Source of the DNA: Hominimerdicola alba
Lineage (GTDB): Bacteria; Bacillota; Clostridia; Oscillospirales; Ruminococcaceae
Assembly: GCF_900112155.1 (NCBI RefSeq)
Contig: NZ_FOKQ01000003.1
Coordinates: 124,001-188,000 of the forward strand
Length of the DNA: 64,000 nucleotides
Reading direction: 5' to 3'
Positions 53,728 through 62,271 of the stretch are shown here, piece after piece. The position numbers and the translations under genes are program-made. Under the pieces are notes generated by a model. That model ran no database searches, was not told the DNA's origin, and saw only the letters and a program-made list of their open reading frames with translations. Position 1 is the first letter of the stretch, and the number at the start of each line of letters is the position of its first letter.

Positions 53728-54102
53728 ATGGGTGTATATTATCCGCATTTCAACGATACTGAGCCCCTGTTTATACAGATAGCCCAGTGGCTTGAAAACA
53801 AGATAGTCACTGGTCAGCTGGGTGAGGGAGAACAGATACCAAGCACAACAGAGCTTTCGCACAGTTTAAATATCAATCCTGCAACTGTTCGTAAAGGTGT
53901 CAATATCCTTGTGGACAAAGGACTGGTATATAAAAAGAGAGGTATGGGTATGTTTGTGGCTGAAAATGCGAATGAAAATGTCAGAGATGACAGACGTGTC
54001 AAATTTTATGATGACTTTGTAGCCCCACTGTTGAACGAAGCGGAGCGGCTGGGGATTACCCGTGAAGATATCATAGGTATGCTGAAAGGAGATGAAGACT
54101 GA
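53728..54102 (+). CDS. GntR family repressor, YtrA subfamily
   Basis: The 124-residue protein has an N-terminal winged helix: PLFIQIAQWLENKIVTGQLG, GEQIPSTTELSHSLNINPAT and VRKGVNILVDKGLVYKKRGM. A short tail of about 45 residues follows, the length of the YtrA subgroup that controls ABC transporters and often senses cell-wall antibiotics. The palindrome at 53620 is its probable autoregulatory site. Its stop overlaps the ABC ATPase start (TGATG). Confidence 0.92.
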   Translation: MGVYYPHFNDTEPLFIQIAQWLENKIVTGQLGEGEQIPSTTELSHSLNINPATVRKGVNILVDKGLVYKKRGMGMFVAENANENVRDDRRVKFYDDFVAPLLNEAERLGITREDIIGMLKGDED

Positions 54103-54959
54103 TGAGCAGGATAGAGATAAAGACACTTACAAAAAAATATAAGAAAAAGACTGCTCTGGACGGCGTTTCGCTAAGTATTGAAAAGGGTATGATTTACGGG
54201 CTTTTAGGACGTAACGGTTCGGGGAAGTCAACACTTGTGGATTTGATAGGCGGACGTATTTTTCCTGATTCGGGTGAGGTTACTCTTGACGGTGAAACAG
54301 TCAGTGAGAACGATAAGCTGCTGCGTAAGATCTACTGCATGAGTGCCGAGGATCTTCTTCCCAAGCATATGAAAGTGAAAGACGCAGTCAAGGCTCAGGC
54401 GTATTTCTACAAGGATACCAATGAAGACTATGCTCTGAAACTCTGTGATATTTTTGGCATTGACCCGAAAAAACGTCTTTCTCAGCTTTCAACTGGACAG
54501 CGTACTCTTGTCAAAGTTATACTGGCACTTTCCAGCGGTGCTGACTTCATCTTCCTTGATGAACCTGTTCTGGGCATTGATGCCAACTGCCGCGAAGAGC
54601 TTTATAAGCAGATCATCGAACGCTTTGACAAGACAGAAGCCGCATTTATCATATCCACACATCTGATCGATGAATGTGCTGGTCTTTTTGAGCATTATTT
54701 TGTTCTGGAAGAAGGAAAACTTATCGCAGATGAAGATTGTGAAGAGCTTCAGGCGAATGCGTACCTTATCGAAGGAAGAGCTAAGGATGTCACCGAATAT
54801 CTAAAAGACAAACAATGTCTGAAAAAGACAATAATAGGCACGTTATGCAGTGCCTGTGTCAAGGGCGAAGTAAAGGACGTGCCTGATGGACTGGAAGTCT
54901 CACACCCTTCACTTCAACAGCTTCTGATAGCTATGACAGGAGGTGTGCAGGATGGGTGA
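54102..54959 (+). CDS. ABC transporter ATP-binding protein
   Basis: The 285-residue ATPase has Walker A GLLGRNGSGKSTL, the signature LSTGQRTLVKV (a divergent LSGGQ), Walker B FIFLDEPVLGID and the switch His in IISTHLIDE. It resembles the YtrB-type partners of YtrA repressors. It energises the two membrane proteins encoded next; the substrate is unknown. It is coupled to both neighbours. Confidence 0.93.
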   Translation: MSRIEIKTLTKKYKKKTALDGVSLSIEKGMIYGLLGRNGSGKSTLVDLIGGRIFPDSGEVTLDGETVSENDKLLRKIYCMSAEDLLPKHMKVKDAVKAQAYFYKDTNEDYALKLCDIFGIDPKKRLSQLSTGQRTLVKVILALSSGADFIFLDEPVLGIDANCREELYKQIIERFDKTEAAFIISTHLIDECAGLFEHYFVLEEGKLIADEDCEELQANAYLIEGRAKDVTEYLKDKQCLKKTIIGTLCSACVKGEVKDVPDGLEVSHPSLQQLLIAMTGGVQDG

Positions 54960-55812
54960 ATTTCTCTCTTACTCATTTCGTGGAAAAGAAGGCCTGAGGA
55001 GATATCTCAAATATTTCGGGCTTAGTCTCGGAGTTTTATTCCTGTTTCATATCATTCTACTCATTGCCGGTATCATCAGTGTAAATTTCAGAAGTGACTG
55101 GAAAAACATTTATGAAAGCGCAGGTGCTGCGGCGGCAGGTATCATTTTCGGGATAGTACTTTATGATCTTATAAAGATATCACTGCATAACGGCACTTCA
55201 AGAGTAAGTATTCTTGTAGGCAGCGGTGCAGCAGCTCTCACGTTCGGTGCGCTGAGTTCTGTAATGATAGAAGCTGTCTACCTTATAACAGATGGTATTT
55301 TCAGGCTTGCAGGCATGAGACTCGACTGTATAATAATGTGTGATGACCGCCATACCTGGGCAGGCGGTGAACAGTTGTCAATGCAGGGCATGAACGATCT
55401 GCTCGCACATGACCCGAGGTTCATATTTTTCAGCATAAGCGAGATATTCCTGCTTGTTATGCTGGGATATACAGCTGTGATGGTATTCCTCGCAGTAAAG
55501 CAAAGGACAAACCTTTTCGTTGCATCGATCGCGTCTGCGGTAACAGCGTACTGCTATTTCAATCTGTTTATAGATTACGACGGTTCGGTAACACTTCGCG
55601 GACAACTGATGACAGGGCTCAGAGAAAATATGGTATATATCGGAGAGATACTTCACCCCGACCCAATGGCACCTGATCAGTACGGCAGTTGCCTTGGAGC
55701 GGTCATAGCTTTTCTGACAACTGCGTTGATGGTATTCATGATCGGTTATCTGGTTTATGCAGTGTTCATACTTAGGGTTCCTGCTGCAGAAAGAAAGAGA
55801 GGTGTTCGTTAA
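54952..55812 (+). CDS. ABC transporter membrane subunit
   Basis: The protein of about 286 residues has around six membrane segments (LGVLFLFHIILLIAGIISV, IFLLVMLGYTAVMVFLAV and FLTTALMVFMIGYLVYAVFI among them). It has no recognised solute motif. The ATG at 54952 follows GGAGGTG and lies inside the end of the ATPase gene. By position it is the permease of the GntR-ABC operon. Confidence 0.75.
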   Translation: MGEFLSYSFRGKEGLRRYLKYFGLSLGVLFLFHIILLIAGIISVNFRSDWKNIYESAGAAAAGIIFGIVLYDLIKISLHNGTSRVSILVGSGAAALTFGALSSVMIEAVYLITDGIFRLAGMRLDCIIMCDDRHTWAGGEQLSMQGMNDLLAHDPRFIFFSISEIFLLVMLGYTAVMVFLAVKQRTNLFVASIASAVTAYCYFNLFIDYDGSVTLRGQLMTGLRENMVYIGEILHPDPMAPDQYGSCLGAVIAFLTTALMVFMIGYLVYAVFILRVPAAERKRGVR

Positions 55813-55813
55813 T

Positions 55814-56398
55814 ATGAAAGAAAGTCTTACTTTTATCCTAAAAGCCAGATTCGGTATAATTTTCACAGCTGTAACCGGTGCTGTTACAATGTTTCTGACT
55901 GCAGGGATCTTTGCAATTCCGCTGATGAATATGTTTAGGTATGCAATGGGCAATCCCCAGGTGACAAAGTTTGAGGCGGCAGAGAAACTAAGTTTGAATT
56001 TTGAACGCAGCAGCACAGCAAAATTCGAGATCATATCGCTGATAGCCGCAGCGATATGTGCGGCACTTCTTGCAAATACCGCTTTGGGCTTCTTCAAGGC
56101 AAACGGTGTTAGCCGCAAAACTTCATCGAAAGCGCTGTATACCTATGTACCGATAACCGCGCTGATACTCACAGCCGAAAATCTGCTGGTGCGGCTGTGT
56201 GTTGTGAGAAACACGATCTACATAAACTCGCTATCTCTTAAAACTATGATATTCGGCAGCGGGACTTACGATGTCTTTGCTGACAGACCCTCGGTCATCT
56301 CCGAATTTGCAGGAGCGGCAGTTTACTTTGCCGCAGCACTTCTCCTTATGTATGGTGCAATAATTATTGTATCTCGTTCCCGCAGCGATACGGACTAA
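55814..56398 (+). CDS. second ABC transporter membrane subunit
   Basis: The 194-residue protein has four membrane segments (GIIFTAVTGAVTMFLTAGIF, SLIAAAICAALLANTALGFF, VPITALILTAENLLV and GAAVYFAAALLLMYGAIII). A GAGGTG site lies upstream of the ATG at 55814, one base past the previous stop. It is probably the second permease half of the same transporter. It is followed by a bidirectional terminator. Confidence 0.68.
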   Translation: MKESLTFILKARFGIIFTAVTGAVTMFLTAGIFAIPLMNMFRYAMGNPQVTKFEAAEKLSLNFERSSTAKFEIISLIAAAICAALLANTALGFFKANGVSRKTSSKALYTYVPITALILTAENLLVRLCVVRNTIYINSLSLKTMIFGSGTYDVFADRPSVISEFAGAAVYFAAALLLMYGAIIIVSRSRSDTD

Positions 56399-56453
56399 CA
56401 ATAATCGGCTGTCCGACATACGCAAGGATCTTTCCTGATACTTTTATAAACAA

Positions 56454-56485
56454 ACAAGGCATTCACCAAACGATGAATGCCTTGT
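56454..56485. terminator. bidirectional terminator between the ABC operon and the dockerin gene
   Basis: ACAAGGCATTC and GAATGCCTTGT form an 11-bp perfect stem around a 10-base loop. T-rich sequence follows on both strands, better on the minus strand (TTTGTTTAT). Confidence 0.85.
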
Positions 56486-56539
56486 AAATTTATTCGCCCT
56501 GCGATGCAGTTCCGCTGAGGGTGATTCCTGTCATTTGTA

Positions 56540-57697
56540 TCATACTTCAGGAAGAGTATCTATCATTCCCAGAATATATTTTCTGACAGCCATAGCATCT
56601 GCATCGGTTATGCCATCGCCGCTGCCCGAACAATCAGCGTTTATTTTTCCCTGCTCAGTCAGTTTATACTTTGAAGGTGCTGACAATGTCTGCTTGATAA
56701 GTATGAAATCAGAAATATCCACTTTTCCGTCGCAATTTGCATCACCATAAACTGCCTTTGGAATATCCGAAATATTGCTCTCTGTTACGGGAGCCATGCT
56801 CGGTTCGGTATCACCCCACCAGTCCCAACGGTCAGCGGTACGGTATTTCTCCATATTTCCGCCTGCCGAAGTCCAGGTAAAAACATTGTCGTAAAGATGT
56901 CCTTCGTAATAATAAAACTGTGCCATAGAACAGATCTCATCAGCATAGGTCTTGTATGCACCGTCGTCCTCAGCCATATAGCACCAGCCTGTATTAAAGC
57001 CCTTCAGGCTGTTCCTTATGACCTGATAGCCGTGCATTCCTTCCTCATTAATACAGATCTCAGCAAAGTGGAGTATCTTTCTGATACCCATGTGATTTGA
57101 GATTATACAATCATAGAAATTGGATTCCGTGAAAGAATACTGAAACATCTCAGGAACGTTGTCTTCGGGCATGAACTTGGGGTCGCAGTCTGCAAAAGCA
57201 GTAACAGCGGTCTGAAGAGTACCGTATGCATGGGCAGAGTTAACACCCCAGCCGTCTTCATAAGCTGTTTCATGGTCTGAGCCTATCTTGCCTTCACCCA
57301 GAGTAGATTCACGAGAACCAAGTCCAAGAAACAAAGCATACACCTTTTCACGCTCCGGCTGTCCAAGACGAGTGGAGATAAGATCCCAGTGCTCATCTAT
57401 CTCTTTATAGAGAGCATACTTTACCTCCTGCACTGACATATTATGATTGATAGCGCGTATCTCAGCCGTAGAAGCGTTTGCAGGAGTATTCCTCTCCCCA
57501 AAGCCAAGGGGATTGCCGACTCCTTCCTTCTGTATATCACGGGAAGTATCATGCAGAGGGTCGCAGGTATTTCCGGCACAATACCATTCGTCTGCTGAAG
57601 CAACGATAGAAGTATCAATATCACCTGCCGATATCGAGAGTGATGATACCATCATTGCAGCCGCGGTAATAACACCGAAAAATCGTCTTTTATTCAT
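56540..57697 (-). CDS. secreted dockerin-bearing enzyme, candidate GH124
   Basis: The 385-residue protein has a Sec signal (RRFFGVITAAAMMVSSLSIS), an N-terminal region from about 40, a helical catalytic-like domain (about 95-290) and a C-terminal type-I dockerin (about 318-385). The dockerin has two calcium loops, GDANCDGKVDISDFILIKQ and CSGSGDGITDADAMAVRKY. The middle domain has LFLGLGSRESTLGEG and WGVNSAHAYGTLQT, a lysozyme-like pattern like Cel124A-type endoglucanases. That family call is from memory. The start at 57697 follows GAGGTGA. Confidence 0.78.
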   Translation of the reverse strand: MNKRRFFGVITAAAMMVSSLSISAGDIDTSIVASADEWYCAGNTCDPLHDTSRDIQKEGVGNPLGFGERNTPANASTAEIRAINHNMSVQEVKYALYKEIDEHWDLISTRLGQPEREKVYALFLGLGSRESTLGEGKIGSDHETAYEDGWGVNSAHAYGTLQTAVTAFADCDPKFMPEDNVPEMFQYSFTESNFYDCIISNHMGIRKILHFAEICINEEGMHGYQVIRNSLKGFNTGWCYMAEDDGAYKTYADEICSMAQFYYYEGHLYDNVFTWTSAGGNMEKYRTADRWDWWGDTEPSMAPVTESNISDIPKAVYGDANCDGKVDISDFILIKQTLSAPSKYKLTEQGKINADCSGSGDGITDADAMAVRKYILGMIDTLPEV

Positions 57698-57786
57698 AAA
57701 TATCACCTCATGTTTTGAGTCGTTTTACTGACACGGACAGACCTCCGTCAAAGCAAAATTGACGTCTTACCAAATTACCGTTACAT

Positions 57787-57815
57787 ATTATATCACATTT
57801 CCCTGTAAATTTCAA
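57787..57815 (-). promoter_or_regulatory. promoter of the dockerin gene
   Basis: TTGAAA (57810-57815) and TATAAT (57787-57792) with a 17-base spacer on the minus strand. A CGTCAA/TTGACG inverted repeat lies in the 5' untranslated region near 57750. Confidence 0.87.
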
Positions 57816-58116
57816 TATAATATTATGAAATATGGTTATACCCTTAACACACAACAAGCTAAATCACTTCACCAAAGCAGCCAATAGCCTTAAATACGCA
57901 CTGTTTCCAAGCTTACTGCGATTGAATTTGCAGCAGTATTCGCCAGCATATAACGCTTTTAGTTTCCGTGGTAAGTTCCCGAGATCACAACATAAAGAAG
58001 CCCTTTTGCTGAGATATTTGAAAACAGACCTGGAATATCACTTTTTAACTGAAATCAGCATATAAACCGGCAGAACAAAACACCCCCAAGGCCTCTATTA
58101 TGAGGAGGGATTGGGG
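57816..58116. other. intergenic stretch without a supported gene
   Basis: A 77-codon plus-strand frame (57832-58065) exists, but its start lacks a ribosome site and the protein resembles nothing I know. The region may hold the promoter of the small peptide gene at 58117 or the remnant of a lost gene. Confidence 0.3.
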
Positions 58117-58185
58117 ATGTGGGCAATAAAAAAGCTTATTTCACAAATGAATATGTTTTTTACTCTGATATTCGGATATGGTTAG
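58117..58185 (+). CDS. 22-residue hydrophobic peptide, possible type-I toxin
   Basis: The frame encodes MWAIKKLISQMNMFFTLIFG followed by YG: short, basic near the start and hydrophobic after it. Its strong GAGGAGGGA ribosome site sits in a hairpin formed by CCCCAA..CCTC (58084-58095) with GAGG..TTGGGG (58102-58116), which would hide it from ribosomes. A good intrinsic terminator begins at the stop codon. Hidden ribosome sites and tiny hydrophobic products are typical of type-I toxin messengers. No antisense promoter was found. Confidence 0.5.
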   Translation: MWAIKKLISQMNMFFTLIFGYG

Positions 58186-58215
58186 AGGGTGCTGCGGTTG
58201 CAACACCCTCTTTTT
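58184..58215 (+). terminator. terminator of the small peptide transcript
   Basis: AGAGGGTG (58184-58191) pairs with CACCCTCT (58204-58211), followed by TTTT on the plus strand. Read on the minus strand no T run follows, so it serves the plus-strand peptide gene and not the U32 gene. Confidence 0.85.
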
Positions 58216-58219
58216 CGTG

Positions 58220-59437
58220 TTATTTTTTGATTCGAATGATCGAATTCTTCGGAAAAACACAATCACAAGTCATAGAAAACTTCATAGCCGCATGATTTGC
58301 AGTATCAATAGGCTCACCCTTTTCATCAAAGAGCTCGCTGGCTGTGAGTATCACAGGTTCACCCTCAGGCGAAAGCACTTCGACTTCGTCACCCTTATTG
58401 AACTTATTGCGCTGTTCGGCATATATCCTGCCATCTCTGCAATCCTCGATAACTGCAACAACGTCGTACTCGCGGACATAGCCGCTGTTTTCGTAATACT
58501 GGCTCTCGCGTGGGTTGCCGAAGAGGAATCCGGGGCAGTAAGCACGGTGGCTCACCTTATAGACCTCGTCTTTCAGCCACTGGGGCAGCCGATAGTTATC
58601 GGGGTCAGCCTTATAGATATCCATAGCCTTGCGGTAAGCATTGGTTATAACGGATACATAGTAGGAAGACTTTGCGCGTCCTTCTATCTTGAAGCTGTTC
58701 ACGCCTGCCTTGGCAAGCTTATCGATATGCTCGATAAGGCACATATCCTTTGCATTGAGGATAAACGTTCCGCGCTCGTCCTCAAATATGGGATAGAACT
58801 CGTTGGTACGCTTTTCTTCCATCAGGTGATATCCCCAACGGCATGGCTGAGCACATTCGCCGCGGTTGGCATCGCGGGCTGTGAGGTACTGCGACAGCAG
58901 ACATCGGCCCGAGAAGCTTACGCACATAGCGCCGTGTACAAAACACTCGATATCAAGATCATCTGGGGTCTTAGCTCGTATCTCAGCTATCTCTTCAAGG
59001 GTCAGCTCTCTGGCGAGGACTACCCTTTTCGCGCCCATGTTATAAAATTCATTGGCTGTGACATAATTCACGATGCCTGCCTGAGTGGAAATATGTATCT
59101 CGGTATCAGATGCAAATTTCTTTGCAAGGCTCAAAAGACCCAAATCGGTAACTATCAGCGCATCAACGCCAGCATCTACTGCATTTTTTACAAAGCCCTC
59201 AAAGTGAGGTATCTCGTTATTGTGCGGCAGAGTGTTACAGGTCAGGAAGACCCTTTTGCCGCGTGAATGAGCAAGTTCACAAGCTTGTGAAAGAAGCTCT
59301 GGTGTAAATTTTGCGGAAGCGGCTCTCATTCCGAAAGCTGTACCGCCAAGGTAGACAGCGTCTGCGCCGAAATCCAGCGCAGCGTGCAGTCTTTCCATAT
59401 CGCCTACAGGCGAAAGTATCTCAAGGAGATCGGACAT
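58220..59437 (-). CDS. U32 family peptidase / tRNA hydroxylation protein (TrhP-like)
   Basis: The 405-residue protein has the U32 pattern: LLEILSPVGDMERLHAALDF, GADAVYLGGTAFGMRA and FVHGAMCVSFSGRCLLSQY, then NRGECAQPCRWGY, whose cysteines can hold an iron-sulfur cluster. Relatives such as TrhP/YegQ act in 5-hydroxyuridine formation on tRNA; others were described as collagenases. This length with a C-terminal extension fits TrhP. It lies 27 bases behind mltG. Confidence 0.88.
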   Translation of the reverse strand: MSDLLEILSPVGDMERLHAALDFGADAVYLGGTAFGMRAASAKFTPELLSQACELAHSRGKRVFLTCNTLPHNNEIPHFEGFVKNAVDAGVDALIVTDLGLLSLAKKFASDTEIHISTQAGIVNYVTANEFYNMGAKRVVLARELTLEEIAEIRAKTPDDLDIECFVHGAMCVSFSGRCLLSQYLTARDANRGECAQPCRWGYHLMEEKRTNEFYPIFEDERGTFILNAKDMCLIEHIDKLAKAGVNSFKIEGRAKSSYYVSVITNAYRKAMDIYKADPDNYRLPQWLKDEVYKVSHRAYCPGFLFGNPRESQYYENSGYVREYDVVAVIEDCRDGRIYAEQRNKFNKGDEVEVLSPEGEPVILTASELFDEKGEPIDTANHAAMKFSMTCDCVFPKNSIIRIKK

Positions 59438-59464
59438 CAGTTATCCCTACCAATTCTCGTTGTA

Positions 59465-61105
59465 TTATTCGTTGTAATTCTCTTCGTCGTTTTTTTCATC
59501 GCTTACGTCGCCGTCATCTGCTGTATCGTCAACTATCTGGTCACCTCTGCCAGCCTTAACAAGGTTCTTCTCGTGCTCATCAAGTGTCTCCGCATAGAAG
59601 GTCTCGCCTGTTTCGATATCGTTACAGAAGTAGTAGTAATCTGTCTTTGCGGGGTTCAGAACTGCTTTGATAGCATCCATACCCGGATTGCAGATAGGTC
59701 CTGCAGGCAGACCGTCAATAGCGTAGGTATCGTAATACTCAACATAATGTTCAGCCAAGTCATCGTTCTTTGTATTCGGCTTGATGACTTTGTTGATATA
59801 GTTATAGGTGGTATCGGACTGGAGCATCGGGAAAGTATCCGAATCTCTCAGACGGTTGAGGAATACCGAAGCAACCTTAGGCATCTCATCAACATTTGCA
59901 GCTTCAAGCTGAACGATGGAAGCAAGAGTGATGGTCTCGTTAAGAGTAAGACCCTGATCGTTCATCTTCTTGTACATAGCTTCGTTCATCTTTGAATCGT
60001 AATGATCTCTGAGTATTCTGGCGATATTATATGGAGTATCATTTACATAGAACTCATAGGTATCGGGGAAGAGATAGCCCTCTCTTGCATAGAATACGTT
60101 CTTGTTCTCAGTAAGGTAGCTTTCAAACTTGAAGCCCATATCTCTGTTGAATTCAAAGAGGAAGTCATCAGCAGCGCAGACATTATTTTTTTCAAGCTTC
60201 TGGGCGATATCTATAAGGTATTCGCCCTCGGTGAAGGTCACAGTTACTGTTTCATAGGACTCTCTCTGCTTCTCAAGCTCTTCGATGATATCAGAGTAAG
60301 GCTTGGAAGGCTGAAGCTTGATATCTCCCGGATATATCGTGCTGGGCTTCATGATCTTTAAAGTATATAGGAACAGCTTCTTATTCTTAATGATGCCGTT
60401 CTCCACAAGAAGATCAGCTATATCCTCATTTGTTGAACCCTCAGGGATATTGAATGATATCTCGTTATCGTCCTTGCCTATGCCATAGTATTCCATACCA
60501 AGTGTCAGTCCTGCAACAGCCAGAACCAGTGATACGGTTAAGATTATGGTAACAAGGATTATACCGCCGAAGATCGAGCCGTTGAAGCCGATGCCTTTCT
60601 TCTTTCTTCTGCCAGAGGACTTGCCGCTTCTCTTTTTGCCCGAGCTGCGGCCATCAGCAGAACGTGATCTGGAATTGGAAACTTTTCTTACGGGGATATC
60701 TTCCTCGTCATCTTCGTCCTCATCTTCGTCCTCATCTTCGTCGAACTCGTCTTCAATGTCGGAATCTTTTCCGAAGTGCTTCTTGATATCGTCGTTGCCG
60801 ATAATAGCAGCTTCCTTTTCCTCTTTGGGTTCCTCGGAAGCATCTTCTTCATCCGCTATCACAGCTTCAGGTTCTTTTGCTTCGGGGATAGATGCAGGAG
60901 CGGGTGCGCTCACTTTCTCCTCACCGTTATCGTTCTCAGCCTCGGCAAGTCTTCTTCTCCTTGGTCTGTTTTTCAGTTCAGCAAGGAGTTCATCTATCTC
61001 GTCAACTTCGGCTTTCTTCGGCTTTTCAGCGCTTAACGAAGCATCGCCGACGTTCTCTTTGCTTCCGCCGAGTATATCGTCGATATCGAAATTTTTGTCA
61101 CTCAT
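59465..61105 (-). CDS. mltG: endolytic transglycosylase MltG with long charged cytoplasmic part
   Basis: MltG cuts nascent glycan strands at the membrane. The 546-residue protein has an N-terminal cytoplasmic part of 175 residues, including an acidic run at 117-136 (about 16 consecutive D/E with one I/F) and a basic run at 140-170. One membrane segment follows at about 177-203, then the LysM-like and YceG domains. The catalytic helix reads LASIVQLEAANVDEM; the family usually has E-K-E, so the first acid is Gln here and the second is kept. GLPAGPICNPG, a family block, follows. An AAGGAAG site precedes the ATG. Confidence 0.92.
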   Translation of the reverse strand: MSDKNFDIDDILGGSKENVGDASLSAEKPKKAEVDEIDELLAELKNRPRRRRLAEAENDNGEEKVSAPAPASIPEAKEPEAVIADEEDASEEPKEEKEAAIIGNDDIKKHFGKDSDIEDEFDEDEDEDEDEDDEEDIPVRKVSNSRSRSADGRSSGKKRSGKSSGRRKKKGIGFNGSIFGGIILVTIILTVSLVLAVAGLTLGMEYYGIGKDDNEISFNIPEGSTNEDIADLLVENGIIKNKKLFLYTLKIMKPSTIYPGDIKLQPSKPYSDIIEELEKQRESYETVTVTFTEGEYLIDIAQKLEKNNVCAADDFLFEFNRDMGFKFESYLTENKNVFYAREGYLFPDTYEFYVNDTPYNIARILRDHYDSKMNEAMYKKMNDQGLTLNETITLASIVQLEAANVDEMPKVASVFLNRLRDSDTFPMLQSDTTYNYINKVIKPNTKNDDLAEHYVEYYDTYAIDGLPAGPICNPGMDAIKAVLNPAKTDYYYFCNDIETGETFYAETLDEHEKNLVKAGRGDQIVDDTADDGDVSDEKNDEENYNE

Positions 61106-61723
61106 TCATTTTGACTTCCTTTCCTTTATATTATCCGCAGGAATTTTTATCCAGCCTTTCTCGGTAATTATCCAGTCAACAGAAACATCATGCTCATCGC
61201 GAGGTAATTCACCCTTTGTCAGGCAGCTTTCGCAGCACAGACCAACGGTTACGCCTTTGAAATCAGTGAGGAATCTGTCGTAGAAACCCTTGCCGAAACC
61301 CAGCCGATAGCCTTTGGTATCAAAACTAAGGGCTGGCACAACACATAATGCGTGTGTATAGTCATCTATGCGCTGGCATTCGGTGGCAGGTTCCAGTATA
61401 CCAAAATGACCCGTTTCAAGGTCATCAAGACTGTTAATGCGGTAAAAATGCATTTCATTTGTCTCACTGACACATCTGGGACAAAGCAGGCGCTTATCTG
61501 CACCGCCATTTATATCACCGAGAATTTTCTCGATAATGTCAATTGTACCTATCTCCATATCCCCCGATACATAGATGAGGATATCGCGGGAATTTTTATA
61601 AACATCGCTTTCGATGAAAGCGTTACATACCGCGCGGTCAGCAGAGCGTTTTTCCTCGGGGTCTCTTGCAAGCCTGAGCGCTTTGAAATGTTTTCTCAGC
61701 TCTTGCTTGGTCAGTCGCGGCAT
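61106..61723 (-). CDS. 5-formyltetrahydrofolate cyclo-ligase
   Basis: The 205-residue protein converts 5-formyl-THF to 5,10-methenyl-THF with ATP. It begins LTKQELRKHFKALRLARDPE and has the family motif YRLGFGKGFYDRFL near residue 157, plus VVPALSFDTKG. It overlaps the PfpI gene start-to-stop and is followed by mltG without a gap. The role links to folate supply for thyX and glyA. Confidence 0.92.
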   Translation of the reverse strand: MPRLTKQELRKHFKALRLARDPEEKRSADRAVCNAFIESDVYKNSRDILIYVSGDMEIGTIDIIEKILGDINGGADKRLLCPRCVSETNEMHFYRINSLDDLETGHFGILEPATECQRIDDYTHALCVVPALSFDTKGYRLGFGKGFYDRFLTDFKGVTVGLCCESCLTKGELPRDEHDVSVDWIITEKGWIKIPADNIKERKSK

Positions 61724-62256
61724 TGTATGCCCTTTCTTATTTCCTCAGCCTTAGCTTCGGAAACGAGCTTTGCAGTAAGGGTAAGGGCAAACTCAACGGC
61801 TACGCCTGCGCCCTTTGCGGTGATGAACTTGCCGTCAGCAGCAACGGGTTCACCTGAAATAACTGCGCCTTCAAGGTCTATTTCAAAACCGGGGAAGCAG
61901 ATAGCCTGCTTGCCTTTCAGCAGGCCCTTATGACCCAGTATACTGGGGGCAGCGCATATCGCTGCAATATACTTATCGTTCTTAGCGCAGAAATCTATAG
62001 CTGCCTGAACGTAGTCATCATTTTCAAGATTTATAGTGCCCGGCATACCGCCCGGGAGGACGATCATATCAACTTTATCGTCAAGAACGACCTTATCTAC
62101 GGTAATATCTGGGGTGAATCTCACCTTGTGGGCACCGACAACAGTTTCACCGCTGACGCCTACTGTTACCAGTTCAACGCCTGCGCGTCTTAAAATATCG
62201 ATGGGTGCCAGAGCTTCAAGCTCTTCAAAACCATCTGCCAGAAATACGTATACCAT
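61711..62256 (-). CDS. DJ-1/PfpI family protein
   Basis: The 181-residue protein begins MVYVFLADGFEELEALAPID with the family Glu and has the nucleophile-elbow C101 in AAICAAPSILG. This is the DJ-1 (YajL/ThiJ) clade, with glyoxalase, deglycase or chaperone activities proposed. An ACGGAGG site precedes the ATG. It overlaps the cyclo-ligase gene by 13 bases. Confidence 0.93.
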   Translation of the reverse strand: MVYVFLADGFEELEALAPIDILRRAGVELVTVGVSGETVVGAHKVRFTPDITVDKVVLDDKVDMIVLPGGMPGTINLENDDYVQAAIDFCAKNDKYIAAICAAPSILGHKGLLKGKQAICFPGFEIDLEGAVISGEPVAADGKFITAKGAGVAVEFALTLTAKLVSEAKAEEIRKGIQCRD

Positions 62257-62271
62257 AGCATTATCCTCCGT

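Noticed and set aside
57832-58065. A 77-codon plus-strand frame before the small peptide gene
   Set aside because: No ribosome site, no recognisable protein; kept as an unexplained intergenic stretch.
58178-59266. A 362-codon plus-strand frame, antisense to the U32 gene
   Set aside because: It is a shadow of the well-supported U32 gene; the start lacks a ribosome site and it crosses a plus-strand terminator.
60700-60760. Tcttcgtcctca-type tandem repeat
   Set aside because: It encodes the acidic run of MltG in frame, so it is a coding low-complexity stretch and not a separate repeat element.
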